Source: Pusillimonas sp. UBA3987
GTDB lineage: Bacteria > Pseudomonadota > Gammaproteobacteria > Burkholderiales > Burkholderiaceae_B
DNA: 64,000 nucleotides
Assembly (NCBI GenBank): GCA_002384935.1
Contig: DGCD01000014.1
Location: 156,867-220,866 of the forward strand
Direction of reading: 5' to 3'
Below the pieces are notes generated by a model. That model did not search any database, was not told the DNA's origin, and saw nothing but the letters and a program-made list of their open reading frames with translations. The position numbers and the translations under genes are program-made. This document shows positions 34,835 through 43,048 of this stretch, piece by piece (the stretch's first letter is position 1; each line of letters opens with the position of its first letter).

Positions 34835-35522
34835 AACCGCTGCACTGCAGAAAACCTCGACCCTGGCCGAGCAAGCCTATCGCGCCCTCAAGCGCGACAT
34901 TATCTCGGGCACGCTTGAACCAGGTCGGGCCCTGCGGCTGGCGTTTCTGAAAACGCGATATCAACTGAGCTTTTCACCGCTGCGCGAAGCACTGAACCGG
35001 CTTCACAGCGAACGCCTGGTTGAAGCAGAGGCGCTTAAAGGCTTTCGGGTCGCCACCCTATCGCTCAAGGAAATGCACGACTCCATGCGCACCCGCATTC
35101 TGATTGATTGCGATGCCTTGAATCGTTCCATTGAGCGCGGCAACCCCGAATGGGAGGCTCATATCGTAGGCTGCCTGCACACGCTGTCGTGGATTACGCG
35201 TCAACCCGTTTCCGACGATGCGTTTGAAGCGCATTACGATCAGGTTGAGCAGCGCCATTTGGCCTTGCATCAGTCCCTGATCGCCGCGTGCGACTCACGC
35301 TGGCTGCAAGACTTTTCCATGACGCTTTACGTGCAAACGGAACGCTACCGGCGCCCTATGCTGGTTAACCTTTTCCGCACCAACGCCCCCCGTGATGTTT
35401 CCAAAGAGCATCGCGATCTGGTCGACGCCACCCTGAGTCGGGACAGCGCCAAGGCGGTGGCGCTGCTGCAAGCCCATTACCGCAAGACAGCGGAACTGAT
35501 TGAAACGTCGTTAAACGCCTAG
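34797..35522 (+). CDS. GntR-family (FCD) transcriptional regulator
   Basis: About 241 residues from the ATG at 34797. A TTG at 34782 and an ATG at 34812 are also in frame and none has a clear ribosome site. The winged HTH (EQAYRALKRDIISGTLEPG through LSFSPLREALNRL) is followed by an all-helical FCD effector domain with His ligands (HYDQVEQRHLALHQ). It overlaps the nitrilase 3' end by about 38 bp, suggesting coupled translation, and its own end overlaps the convergent ABC ATPase gene by 12 bp. It probably represses the operon it belongs to or the transporter beside it. Confidence 0.9.
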   Translation: MTSISMNQIAAPETAALQKTSTLAEQAYRALKRDIISGTLEPGRALRLAFLKTRYQLSFSPLREALNRLHSERLVEAEALKGFRVATLSLKEMHDSMRTRILIDCDALNRSIERGNPEWEAHIVGCLHTLSWITRQPVSDDAFEAHYDQVEQRHLALHQSLIAACDSRWLQDFSMTLYVQTERYRRPMLVNLFRTNAPRDVSKEHRDLVDATLSRDSAKAVALLQAHYRKTAELIETSLNA

Positions 35523-36206
35523 ATACTGGTCAACCAGCTCAGGCTGCGACATCAGTTCGTCGGACGAACCATTCCATACGATGCGGCCTTTTTCAATCAT
35601 ATAGTGCCGATCGACCAGGTCGTGCATTTCCTTCAGGTTCTTGTCGATCAGCAAAATGGTCTGGCCTTGTTCCTTCAAGCGTCGCAGGCAGGCCCAGATT
35701 TCCTGACGTATCACGGGAGCCAGGCCTTCGGTTGCCTCATCGAGAATCAAAAGACGCGGGTTGGTCATCAGGGCGCGACCAATTGCCAGCATTTGCTGCT
35801 CACCACCCGAAAGCGTGCGGGCCGACTGATTCCGGCGCTCATGCAAACGGGGAAACAACTCATAAACCGTCTCAAGCGACCACGGCCCCTGATGGTCGTT
35901 GCGTGCCGTGGCAAACAGATTCTCATACACCGTAAGCGACGGGAATACGTGACGCCCCTCCGGCACCAGACCACATCCCAGGCGCGCAATTTTATGCGGC
36001 CGAAAACCATTGACCACCTGACCATCGAACGTGATGGTGCCGGCCTGCAACGGCAACATGCCCATTACCGTGCGTACCGTCGTGGTTTTACCCATGCCGT
36101 TTCGGCCAATCAGCGACACCACATTCTTTTCGGGAATTTCCAGGTCGAGACCAAACAATACTTTGCTTTCGGCGTAACCCGATTCCAGTTTCTCGGCTTT
36201 CAGCAT
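35511..36206 (-). CDS. livF: ABC transporter ATP-binding protein, LivF type
   Basis: 231 residues: Walker A GRNGMGKTTT, signature LSGGEQQML, Walker B LLILDEATEGLAP and H-loop equivalent. LivF subunits pair with LivG to power uptake of branched-chain amino acids or aromatic acids. It starts one base inside the livG stop (TAATG) and is last in the livH-livM-livG-livF order. No binding-protein gene accompanies this set. Confidence 0.95.
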   Translation of the reverse strand: MLKAEKLESGYAESKVLFGLDLEIPEKNVVSLIGRNGMGKTTTVRTVMGMLPLQAGTITFDGQVVNGFRPHKIARLGCGLVPEGRHVFPSLTVYENLFATARNDHQGPWSLETVYELFPRLHERRNQSARTLSGGEQQMLAIGRALMTNPRLLILDEATEGLAPVIRQEIWACLRRLKEQGQTILLIDKNLKEMHDLVDRHYMIEKGRIVWNGSSDELMSQPELVDQYLGV

Positions 36207-36958
36207 TATTCATTCCCCAGATAAGCTTCGCGCACTTCCGGATGCTCACGCACCTGGTCGGGGGTGCCGGTGAAGATCGTCTGGCCATAGACCAACACGG
36301 TAACCCGGTCGGCCACGGCGAAGACAATGTCCATATCATGCTCAACCAGCAACATCGCGTACTGGCCTTTCAGATCGAGCAGGATGTCTTTCATGAGCTT
36401 GGACTCTTCGGCACCCAGTCCGGCCATGGGTTCATCGAGCAAAAGCACCGGGGCGTTCAACGACAATGCAATCGCCAGTTCAAGCTGGCGTTTTTCACCA
36501 TGGGCAAGTGACGATACCAATTCGTTCGACCGGTGCTCCAGACCCACTTTGCACAAGGCCTCGTAGGCGGGCTTTCGCAGTTGCGCATCTTTTCGCGCAT
36601 TGAGCCACATATTGAAACGTATGTTCGTGTGTGCTTGTACGGCCATGGCCACGTTGTCTTCGACGGTGAACTCTTTATACAGCTGGCTGATCTGGAAAGA
36701 CCGCGCCAGCCCCACCGCAGCCCGTTTGTGTGCCGGTACCTTGGTAATGTCATTGCCATCAAGCAGGATCTGGCCGGAGTCTGGCATCAGTTCACCGCTG
36801 ATTTGAGAAATCAAGGTCGTTTTGCCCGCACCATTGGGCCCGATCAGCGCGTGGATTTCATCGGAATGCACCGTCAGGTTCACGTGGTCGGTTGCGGTTA
36901 GCGCACCGAACGACTTGCATAATTCGCGCAATTCAAGTTTGGGGGTTTTATCAGTCAT
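36206..36958 (-). CDS. livG: ABC transporter ATP-binding protein, LivG type
   Basis: 250 residues from the ATG at 36958; an upstream in-frame ATG has no homology. Walker A GPNGAGKTTL, Q-loop, the degenerate signature SLAHGEKRQLELA and Walker B VLLLDEPMAGL are seen. It overlaps livM by 8 bp and livF by one base, so the four genes form one transcript. Confidence 0.95.
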   Translation of the reverse strand: MTDKTPKLELRELCKSFGALTATDHVNLTVHSDEIHALIGPNGAGKTTLISQISGELMPDSGQILLDGNDITKVPAHKRAAVGLARSFQISQLYKEFTVEDNVAMAVQAHTNIRFNMWLNARKDAQLRKPAYEALCKVGLEHRSNELVSSLAHGEKRQLELAIALSLNAPVLLLDEPMAGLGAEESKLMKDILLDLKGQYAMLLVEHDMDIVFAVADRVTVLVYGQTIFTGTPDQVREHPEVREAYLGNE

Positions 36959-37919
36959 AGTGGCGACCTCCAACCAGCCAGCCAAAAATACCACGGCGGC
37001 TGAACAGCACCACGAGAATCAGAATGGGCCCAAGGAACAACAGCCAATTTTCCGTCCAGGCTGCCAGGACCTGCTCAAGCCCAATGTACACAGCCGCGCC
37101 GATGATGGGACCAAAGATGCTGCCCATGCCACCCAGAACGATCATTGCCATGAGCTCACCCGATTTCAACCAGGAAGCCATATCGGGGCTGGCATACAAA
37201 GCATAGTTGGCCCAGAGGGCTCCGGCCAGGCCTGTACCTGCGGCGGAAATAACAAAAGCGGTAAGCTTGTAGCGCATGGGCGCATAACCCAGATTCACAT
37301 TGCGCCGTTCGTTTTGCTTGAACCCGCGCAGCACCATACCGAACGGAGAATTCACCATCCGACGGCAGAACCACACCCACACAATGAGGAAAAAGACGCA
37401 CAAATAATAAAACACGACGTTATTTTCCAGATCGATAAAGGGCAATTCATTGCGGTACGTAATCAGCATGCCGTCGTCGCCGCCATACTGCACCAGACCC
37501 ACCAGCACAAAATAAAGCATCTGCGCAAAGGCCAGCGTAATCATGATGAACTGCACTCCGCTGGTACGAAGCGAAAGGGCACCGATAATAAGCCCCAACA
37601 CCGCAGTAATCAGCATGGCCAGGGGCAAGATGATCAGCGCCGAATTGGTCTCGACAAAGCCGAATAACGGATCGACCATGTCCATATGGAAGCCGATGAT
37701 CGAGACGACATAGCCACCCAGGCCAAAGAACGCCGCATGACCGAAACTGATCAGCGCACCATAGCCCAGCACCAGATCGAGGCTAACCGCAGCCAGCGCG
37801 TAGATAACGAACCGGGTAACCATGCTGACCAGAAAACTGTCATCGGTTACGTTCGCAATAGGCGGCACCAGCAATAGCAGGGCAAAAATTAATCCAACAA
37901 CAATATATTTGCGAGTCAT
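36951..37919 (-). CDS. livM: ABC transporter permease, LivM type
   Basis: 322 residues with about nine to ten hydrophobic segments and the family loop (EAA-like) around LRGFKQNERRNVNLGYAPMRYKLTAFVIS. Together with LivH it forms the inner-membrane pore. It is followed by livG with a short overlap and preceded by livH with a 6-bp gap. Confidence 0.94.
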   Translation of the reverse strand: MTRKYIVVGLIFALLLLVPPIANVTDDSFLVSMVTRFVIYALAAVSLDLVLGYGALISFGHAAFFGLGGYVVSIIGFHMDMVDPLFGFVETNSALIILPLAMLITAVLGLIIGALSLRTSGVQFIMITLAFAQMLYFVLVGLVQYGGDDGMLITYRNELPFIDLENNVVFYYLCVFFLIVWVWFCRRMVNSPFGMVLRGFKQNERRNVNLGYAPMRYKLTAFVISAAGTGLAGALWANYALYASPDMASWLKSGELMAMIVLGGMGSIFGPIIGAAVYIGLEQVLAAWTENWLLFLGPILILVVLFSRRGIFGWLVGGRHYD

Positions 37920-37925
37920 TGTTCA

Positions 37926-38840
37926 CTACCTTTGAGCTGGGAGCAGGCCGCGCGGCTTGAGCAGCAGAACGATGGCCATAAGAATATAGATACTGGCGGA
38001 CACCAGACTGGCGCTCACGGACCCTGCTGCCGTAGGCGGCAGGATTTGCGACATCCAGATGGGAATGTACGCCCGGCCAAGAGAATCCGTTAAGCCCACC
38101 AGCAGGGAACCCACCAGCGCCCCGCGAACAGACCCCACGCCACCCACGATAATGACGACAAACGTGGTAATTAAAATACCCTCGCCCATGCCGATTTCAA
38201 TAGCCAGCAACGGTGCGCTCATTACCCCGGCAAACCCGCAAAGCAATGCACCCAGCCCGAACACCAACAAGAACAGGCGACGAATATTAATGCCCAGGGC
38301 CTCGACAATGTCGTTGTCGTCGGCGCCGGCACGCACCAGCATGCCAACCCGGGTACGCGAAATGAGATACCACAGACCCAGTGCCACAAGAATGCCGGCA
38401 CCGATAAACGCCAAACGCATTACGGGGTAATTCAGCCCGGGAACAATTTCAACCGAACCGGCAAAAACGGGCGGAATATCCATGTAAGGCGGGCTGCGCC
38501 CGAACACCAGCGTCACCAGCGCGTTGGTAAAGAAAATAACCCCCAACGTTGCCAGCACCTGATCCAGGTGATCGCGCTGATACAACTTGCTGATAATCAG
38601 GCGTTCCACAATAAGGCCGTAAACCCCGGCGCTAACCACCGCCGCGAGTGCGCCGGCGAAAAACGAACCTGTCATGGCCACGGCCGATGCCGCACTAAAC
38701 GCACCCACCATATAAAACGAACCATGCGCCAGATTGACGACATTCATAATGCCGAAAATAAGCGTCAGGCCCGCCGACAGCAGGAACAGCAACGCACTGT
38801 ATTGCAGGCCGTTCAAAGCCTGCTCGATGAACAAGTACAT
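37926..38840 (-). CDS. livH: ABC transporter permease, LivH type
   Basis: 304 residues from the ATG at 38840, chosen for the GGAAGG five bases upstream; a longer frame gives a non-hydrophobic leader. There are eight to nine membrane spans. The LivH segments GLQYSALLFLLSAGLTLIFGIMNVVNLAHG and GVMSAPLLAIEIGMG are present. It is the first gene of the binding-protein-less LIV operon. Confidence 0.94.
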   Translation of the reverse strand: MYLFIEQALNGLQYSALLFLLSAGLTLIFGIMNVVNLAHGSFYMVGAFSAASAVAMTGSFFAGALAAVVSAGVYGLIVERLIISKLYQRDHLDQVLATLGVIFFTNALVTLVFGRSPPYMDIPPVFAGSVEIVPGLNYPVMRLAFIGAGILVALGLWYLISRTRVGMLVRAGADDNDIVEALGINIRRLFLLVFGLGALLCGFAGVMSAPLLAIEIGMGEGILITTFVVIIVGGVGSVRGALVGSLLVGLTDSLGRAYIPIWMSQILPPTAAGSVSASLVSASIYILMAIVLLLKPRGLLPAQR

Positions 38841-39155
38841 GGGAACCTTCCAGTGACACAGCAGCACTGTGAACCTGACGCCACCGGACGACGCCTGGAG
38901 ATGGCCCACCGCATTTTCGTGCTACTGCTGCAGTTTTAGACATTTTCTCTACTTTATACAGAAATGCTTTAACCTTCAACCTTTTTGAGGGCGCACGGCA
39001 TTGGGAATTATCCCTATATCGACCGTATTTCAAGCACAAAAGCGAAAGCCCAAGCCGGTGCGCTACCGGACTTGGGCTTTTTAGAAAGCGGCAAACATCT
39101 TTTAGTCATCTGGATACAGGTTGGCGTACCCCGCATCCGGATAAAACGGCAGTTT
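38841..39155. other. Intergenic region between the LIV operon and the 3-hydroxybenzoate operon
   Basis: These 315 bases separate two minus-strand operons. They hold a hairpin at 39045-39080 (listed separately) and an A/T-rich stretch at 38935-38980 that could contain the livH promoter. No convincing coding frame is seen; the short frames here have no ribosome site and no recognisable protein. Confidence 0.6.
39045..39080 (-). terminator. Terminator of the 3-hydroxybenzoate/gentisate operon
   Basis: A 10-bp stem AAAGCCCAAG / CTTGGGCTTT extended by CCGGT / ACCGG with a one-base bulge and a five-base loop. It lies about 75 bp past the stop of the hydroxylase gene. T-rich bases occur on both sides, so it may work in both directions. 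Confidence 0.75.
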
Positions 39156-40355
39156 TTAGCGCGGCTCCAGGCAGTTCTCTTGCTTCCAGCCGTACAGCCA
39201 CTCCAACTGCGTATAAAACTGTTCTTGCGACTTACCCTTCCAGAGCAGATTACGCACTTGCCGCTCGACACCTTTGGCGTGGTAAATAAGCCCCATTTCA
39301 CGGGTCGACCACACAACCCGTGCGGTACGGGGTACGCGGATTGACTCATACAGTTTGAACGCTGCCTCGAAGTCACCCTCGCTGCGCGCCACCGCTTCAC
39401 CCAGCGTCACGGCATCTTCCAGTGCCATGCACGCCCCCTGCGCCATGTATTGCGTCATGGGATGCGCGGAATCGCCCAGCAAGGTGCAACGGCCGGCGCT
39501 CCATGACTCAACCGGATCGGCGTCGGCCGTGGCCCAACGACGCCAGGAAGTCGGGCGATCAAGCATTTGAGCCGGGCGCGGATGAATTCCGTCGAAATAA
39601 GACAGCACTTCTTCCTTGCTACCTTCCCGAACGCCCCACTCCTCCTGCTCACGGCTGTGGAACGTTACCACCAGGTTGTACTGCGCGCCGGCACGCAAAG
39701 GATAGTGAACCAGATGGCAACGCGGGCCCGCCCACAGGACCGGCGCATTGATGCATAAGTCTTCCGGCATATTGTCGCGATCGACCACCGCGCGATACAC
39801 CACATGACCCGTGACACGATGCTGCGCACCAATGGTTTTCGCACGCACCACCGATTTCACCCCATCGCAGCCAACAAGGGCATCGGCCTTGTACACCTGG
39901 CCATTGGTGTCCTTTACCTGCACCCCGTCTGTGTTGATTTTCACGTCGTCAACATGGGTGGATGTCTTGAAGGTAATCAGCGGATTGTCCTGCACCGCTT
40001 CCAAGATGGACAAATGAATATCGGCGCGATGAATCACGGCATACGGCCCGCCAAACTTCTCGCGAAAGCGATCGCCGGTTTCCACCCTTACGACCTCCGT
40101 TGCATCAATCGCGTCCATCATGGTGATATGGTCGGTAAACACCGCCCGTTGGCGCGCCACCTGCCCGATACCCAAGGCATCAAGAGCGGCAAATGCATTA
40201 GGACCCAGTTGTATGCCGGCCCCGATCTCGCCGATTTCGTCGGCCTGCTCAAGCAGCAACACCTCGATACCCTGGCGCGTTAACGACAGCGCCGCCGCCA
40301 GCCCGCCAATCCCTCCACCCACAATGATGACTTTCTGTTGTGCTGGGCTTGTCAT
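39156..40355 (-). CDS. 3-Hydroxybenzoate 6-hydroxylase (FAD monooxygenase)
   Basis: 399 residues, group A flavoprotein monooxygenase. It has the N-terminal dinucleotide fold GGGIGG (13-18), the DG motif region (GCDGVKSVVRA) and the GD motif LLGDSAHPMTQYMAQGACMALEDA. The C-terminal WLYGW is characteristic of 3-hydroxybenzoate 6-hydroxylases and close salicylate-hydroxylase relatives. With NAD(P)H and O2 it would make gentisate. Its neighbours upstream are maleylpyruvate isomerase, fumarylpyruvate hydrolase and gentisate dioxygenase, which strongly supports gentisate as product. Salicylate 5-hydroxylation is an alternative, but that usually needs a Rieske enzyme. Confidence 0.9.
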   Translation of the reverse strand: MTSPAQQKVIIVGGGIGGLAAALSLTRQGIEVLLLEQADEIGEIGAGIQLGPNAFAALDALGIGQVARQRAVFTDHITMMDAIDATEVVRVETGDRFREKFGGPYAVIHRADIHLSILEAVQDNPLITFKTSTHVDDVKINTDGVQVKDTNGQVYKADALVGCDGVKSVVRAKTIGAQHRVTGHVVYRAVVDRDNMPEDLCINAPVLWAGPRCHLVHYPLRAGAQYNLVVTFHSREQEEWGVREGSKEEVLSYFDGIHPRPAQMLDRPTSWRRWATADADPVESWSAGRCTLLGDSAHPMTQYMAQGACMALEDAVTLGEAVARSEGDFEAAFKLYESIRVPRTARVVWSTREMGLIYHAKGVERQVRNLLWKGKSQEQFYTQLEWLYGWKQENCLEPR

Positions 40356-40392
40356 TGTTTATTTACCTCTATTCTCTCAGTTAACCACTTGC

Positions 40393-41034
40393 TTACGGCT
40401 GGTAATCAGGCTGAACGGCGGGTGCGGCTGCCTTGAACTCGGGCAGCGATATGCAATGCTCATACACTTTCAACACACGCGGATACGGCGTGAGATCGCA
40501 TTTCATGCGCAATGCATTCGCCACCTGCGGCACCAGGCAGCAGTCGGCCAGCGACACCTGATTGTCGAAGCAATAGTTCCCCGAATCGGCACGCTCCAAT
40601 AATGCCTCCAGCGACTGAAACCCTTCATCAATCCAATGGTGATACCAGGTATTTTTCTGCTCATCGCTTACGCCCAGTTCTTTCACCAGGTAACGCAAGA
40701 CGCGCAAATTATTCAGCGGATGCATATCGCAGGAAATAAGATTTGCCACCTCCAACACCCGCGCCCGCTTTTCCAGGTTTTCAGGAATCAGGCGCGGCTC
40801 GGGAAAACGGGTATCGAGATAGTCGGCAATCGCCATCGACTGACCCAGCTCGAAGCCGTTGTCATCAACCAGCAAAGGCACATTGGCCGCAGGATTCTTG
40901 CGAACGTATTCCTGCGCCTTATGCTCCATGACCCGGATATTCACCGGATTCAGGTTGAAATCCACTTTTTTCAACGCCAGCACAATGCGAATGCGGTAGG
41001 ACGTGGAACTGTTGAAAAAACTGTAGAAATCCAT
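40393..41034 (-). CDS. nagL: Maleylpyruvate / maleylacetoacetate isomerase (zeta-class GST)
   Basis: 213 residues. A thioredoxin-like N-terminal domain carries the glutathione-site motif SSTSYRIRI (residues 9-17), and ANVPLLVDDNG and the helical C-terminal domain follow. It converts maleylpyruvate from gentisate cleavage to fumarylpyruvate with glutathione as cofactor. It lies 2 bp after the fumarylpyruvate hydrolase stop. Enzymes of this family often accept maleylacetoacetate too, which could matter given the HPPD gene nearby. Confidence 0.93.
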   Translation of the reverse strand: MDFYSFFNSSTSYRIRIVLALKKVDFNLNPVNIRVMEHKAQEYVRKNPAANVPLLVDDNGFELGQSMAIADYLDTRFPEPRLIPENLEKRARVLEVANLISCDMHPLNNLRVLRYLVKELGVSDEQKNTWYHHWIDEGFQSLEALLERADSGNYCFDNQVSLADCCLVPQVANALRMKCDLTPYPRVLKVYEHCISLPEFKAAAPAVQPDYQP

Positions 41035-41036
41035 AC

Positions 41037-41735
41037 TTACACCACCTTCACCGCAATGGTGCCCAAGCCCTCGACGCTCCCTTCCATGAGATCACCTTTA
41101 ACCACCGGGCCCACACCTTCGGGCGTGCCGGTATAGATGAGGTCACCTTCCTCCAGGTGAAAGTAGCGCGACAAATAGCTAACCGTTTCGGCCACATCCC
41201 AGATGAGTTTGTCGATGGTGCTTTTCTGCTTGAACTCGCCATTCACTTTCAAGGCAATTTCTGCTTTCTCGAGGTCGCTTACCGTGCCTGCCGGGTGCAT
41301 GGGACCAATAGGTGCACTGTCGTCAAAAGCCTTGCCGATTTCCCAAGGGCGTCCCATCTCGCGCATTTTCATTTGCAAGTCGCGACGCGTCATGTCCAGG
41401 CCCACGGCGTAACCCCACACATGCGACAGGGCATCAGCTTCGCTGATATTGGAGCCGGCTTTACCAATGGCCGCCACCAATTCAATTTCGTAGTGATAGT
41501 TTTCGGTTTCCGACGGATAAGACACTTCCAACGTGTCGCCATAAGCCACCGGCTTTACCGAATCGGTGGGCTTGCAGAAAAAGAAGGGCGGCTCGCGATC
41601 GGGGTCAAAACCCATTTCACGAGCATGGGCGGCATAGTTACGGCCCACGCAATACACGCGGCGAACCGGAAACTGCTCGGTGGTGCCAACAACCGGCACA
41701 CCAACAACCTCGGGCACTTTCACAACATAAGACAT
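41037..41735 (-). CDS. nagK: Fumarylpyruvate hydrolase (FAH family)
   Basis: 232 residues, the short NagK-like FAH form. VYCVGRNYAAHAREMGFD, FFCKPTDSV, the acidic metal ligands in YHYEIELVAAIG and GDLIYTGTPEGVG are seen. It hydrolyses fumarylpyruvate to fumarate and pyruvate. It is embedded between gentisate dioxygenase and the isomerase, the canonical gentisate module. Confidence 0.94.
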   Translation of the reverse strand: MSYVVKVPEVVGVPVVGTTEQFPVRRVYCVGRNYAAHAREMGFDPDREPPFFFCKPTDSVKPVAYGDTLEVSYPSETENYHYEIELVAAIGKAGSNISEADALSHVWGYAVGLDMTRRDLQMKMREMGRPWEIGKAFDDSAPIGPMHPAGTVSDLEKAEIALKVNGEFKQKSTIDKLIWDVAETVSYLSRYFHLEEGDLIYTGTPEGVGPVVKGDLMEGSVEGLGTIAVKVV

Positions 41736-41812
41736 AATGAATCTCTCTTTATTTCAATTGATAAAAGTTAATGGGCTAAAACGATCACGCTTTCGTCTGC
41801 CCAACAAAAGGT

Positions 41813-42862
41813 TTACAGACGCTCTTCGCGCAACAAACCCAATGCAACCTGAATCGGACGATCGGAATAGCTGAACAATACGGTCTCTTCCGGCACTTCA
41901 AAATGCACTTTGTGCCAGGAAGGCACCACGAATACATCACGCGGGGTGAACTCAAACACCTTATCACCAATATAAGCCTTGCCGGTTCCCTCTACAACGC
42001 TGAAAACCGTGGCATCGGTCGTACGATACGTTTTGCCTTTGAAACCCTTGGGCAACAACTGCATGAAGGTGGCCATCGTGGGCATGGCGAAGCCCCCGGT
42101 CGCCGGATTCACGTAGCGCAACTTGATCCCGTCGTACGCGTCTATTTCACCATTGCGCTGCAACTGATACAGGGCCTCGCGGGTGCGCTCGTAGGGATAA
42201 TTGAAAATAGGCGAGGTCTTGCCGTTAACCTCATGGTGCACCGGCAACATGTTGTAGCCGTAGCGCGCATAACTGTCGCCCTCGGGTCGCGCAATGGGTT
42301 GCACTGCCTCGGGATAATTCTCGGCAAAACCCGTTCCCATCATGCGGATGAAGGGAATATCCAGGCCATCGAGCCACACAACCGGCTCACCACCCTCGGC
42401 CACGGCGGCATTGCCGTGATCGTGCCAGGTCCAGGTGGGTGTGATAATGAAGTCGCCCGGGTGCATGGTGGTGCGCTCGCCATTCACCGCGGTATAGGCC
42501 CCTGTGCCTTCCACGATAAAACGCAGGGCCGACTGCACATGGCGATGGCTGGGTGCCACTTCACCGGGGAGAATCAGTTGCAGGCCGGCATACAGCGTGG
42601 GCGTGATGGAAGCCTGGCCGCGCAAGCCGGGATTCTCAAGTATCAACACTCGCCGCACCGCCTCTTCGGCCGTAATCAACTGCCCCGACTCCATGATATC
42701 GGCGCGTACAGCATCGTAGCGCCACAAATGCGGCACACATTCCGTCGTGGGCGACTGGGGCACCAATGCATGCAGCGACTCCCATAACGGCGTCATGTCT
42801 TTTTTGTCGATCCGCGCGTAATAGGCTTCGCGCTCGGCTTTGTTCGCAACCGGACTATTCAT
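41813..42862 (-). CDS. gtdA: Gentisate 1,2-dioxygenase
   Basis: 349 residues from the ATG at 42862, which has GGGAG eight bases upstream; the longer frame is rejected. It is a bicupin Fe(II) enzyme cleaving gentisate to maleylpyruvate. PLWESLHALVPQSP, first-cupin PSHRHVQSALRFIVEGTGAYT with WHDHG, and a second cupin ending VPSWHKVHFE match NagI/GtdA enzymes. It is the first gene of the operon that continues with nagK, nagL and the 3-hydroxybenzoate hydroxylase. It differs strongly from the paralogue at 31.7 kb. Confidence 0.94.
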   Translation of the reverse strand: MNSPVANKAEREAYYARIDKKDMTPLWESLHALVPQSPTTECVPHLWRYDAVRADIMESGQLITAEEAVRRVLILENPGLRGQASITPTLYAGLQLILPGEVAPSHRHVQSALRFIVEGTGAYTAVNGERTTMHPGDFIITPTWTWHDHGNAAVAEGGEPVVWLDGLDIPFIRMMGTGFAENYPEAVQPIARPEGDSYARYGYNMLPVHHEVNGKTSPIFNYPYERTREALYQLQRNGEIDAYDGIKLRYVNPATGGFAMPTMATFMQLLPKGFKGKTYRTTDATVFSVVEGTGKAYIGDKVFEFTPRDVFVVPSWHKVHFEVPEETVLFSYSDRPIQVALGLLREERL

Positions 42863-43001
42863 GGCTATCTCCCTGAAACAAAAACGGAATCCCGAAATGG
42901 CGAAAAAGCGCATCTGCGATTATTCCGATTTTTCGATACCCTGAATATACGTCGGTTAAGACAGCAGTTGTGTACTTTGTTATATGTTTATCGATGAAAT
43001 A

Positions 43002-43021
43002 TTCGTATGAGGTATACGGAA
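43002..43021. promoter_or_regulatory. Imperfect inverted repeat upstream of gentisate dioxygenase
   Basis: CGTAT-GAGGT-ATACG with flanking TT and GAA, in the 186-bp spacer between hpd and gtdA, about 140 bp ahead of the gtdA start. The GTAT/ATAC arms resemble many LysR-type sites. No regulator gene lies next to it, so control would be by one of the LysR or GntR proteins elsewhere in the island. Confidence 0.3.
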
Positions 43022-43048
43022 AATTGCATGACTAGGGCGCGACTGTCA

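Noticed and set aside
41903..42787. A 294-codon plus-strand open frame opposite gentisate dioxygenase
   Set aside because: Antisense to a certain gene; no motif or ribosome site supports it.
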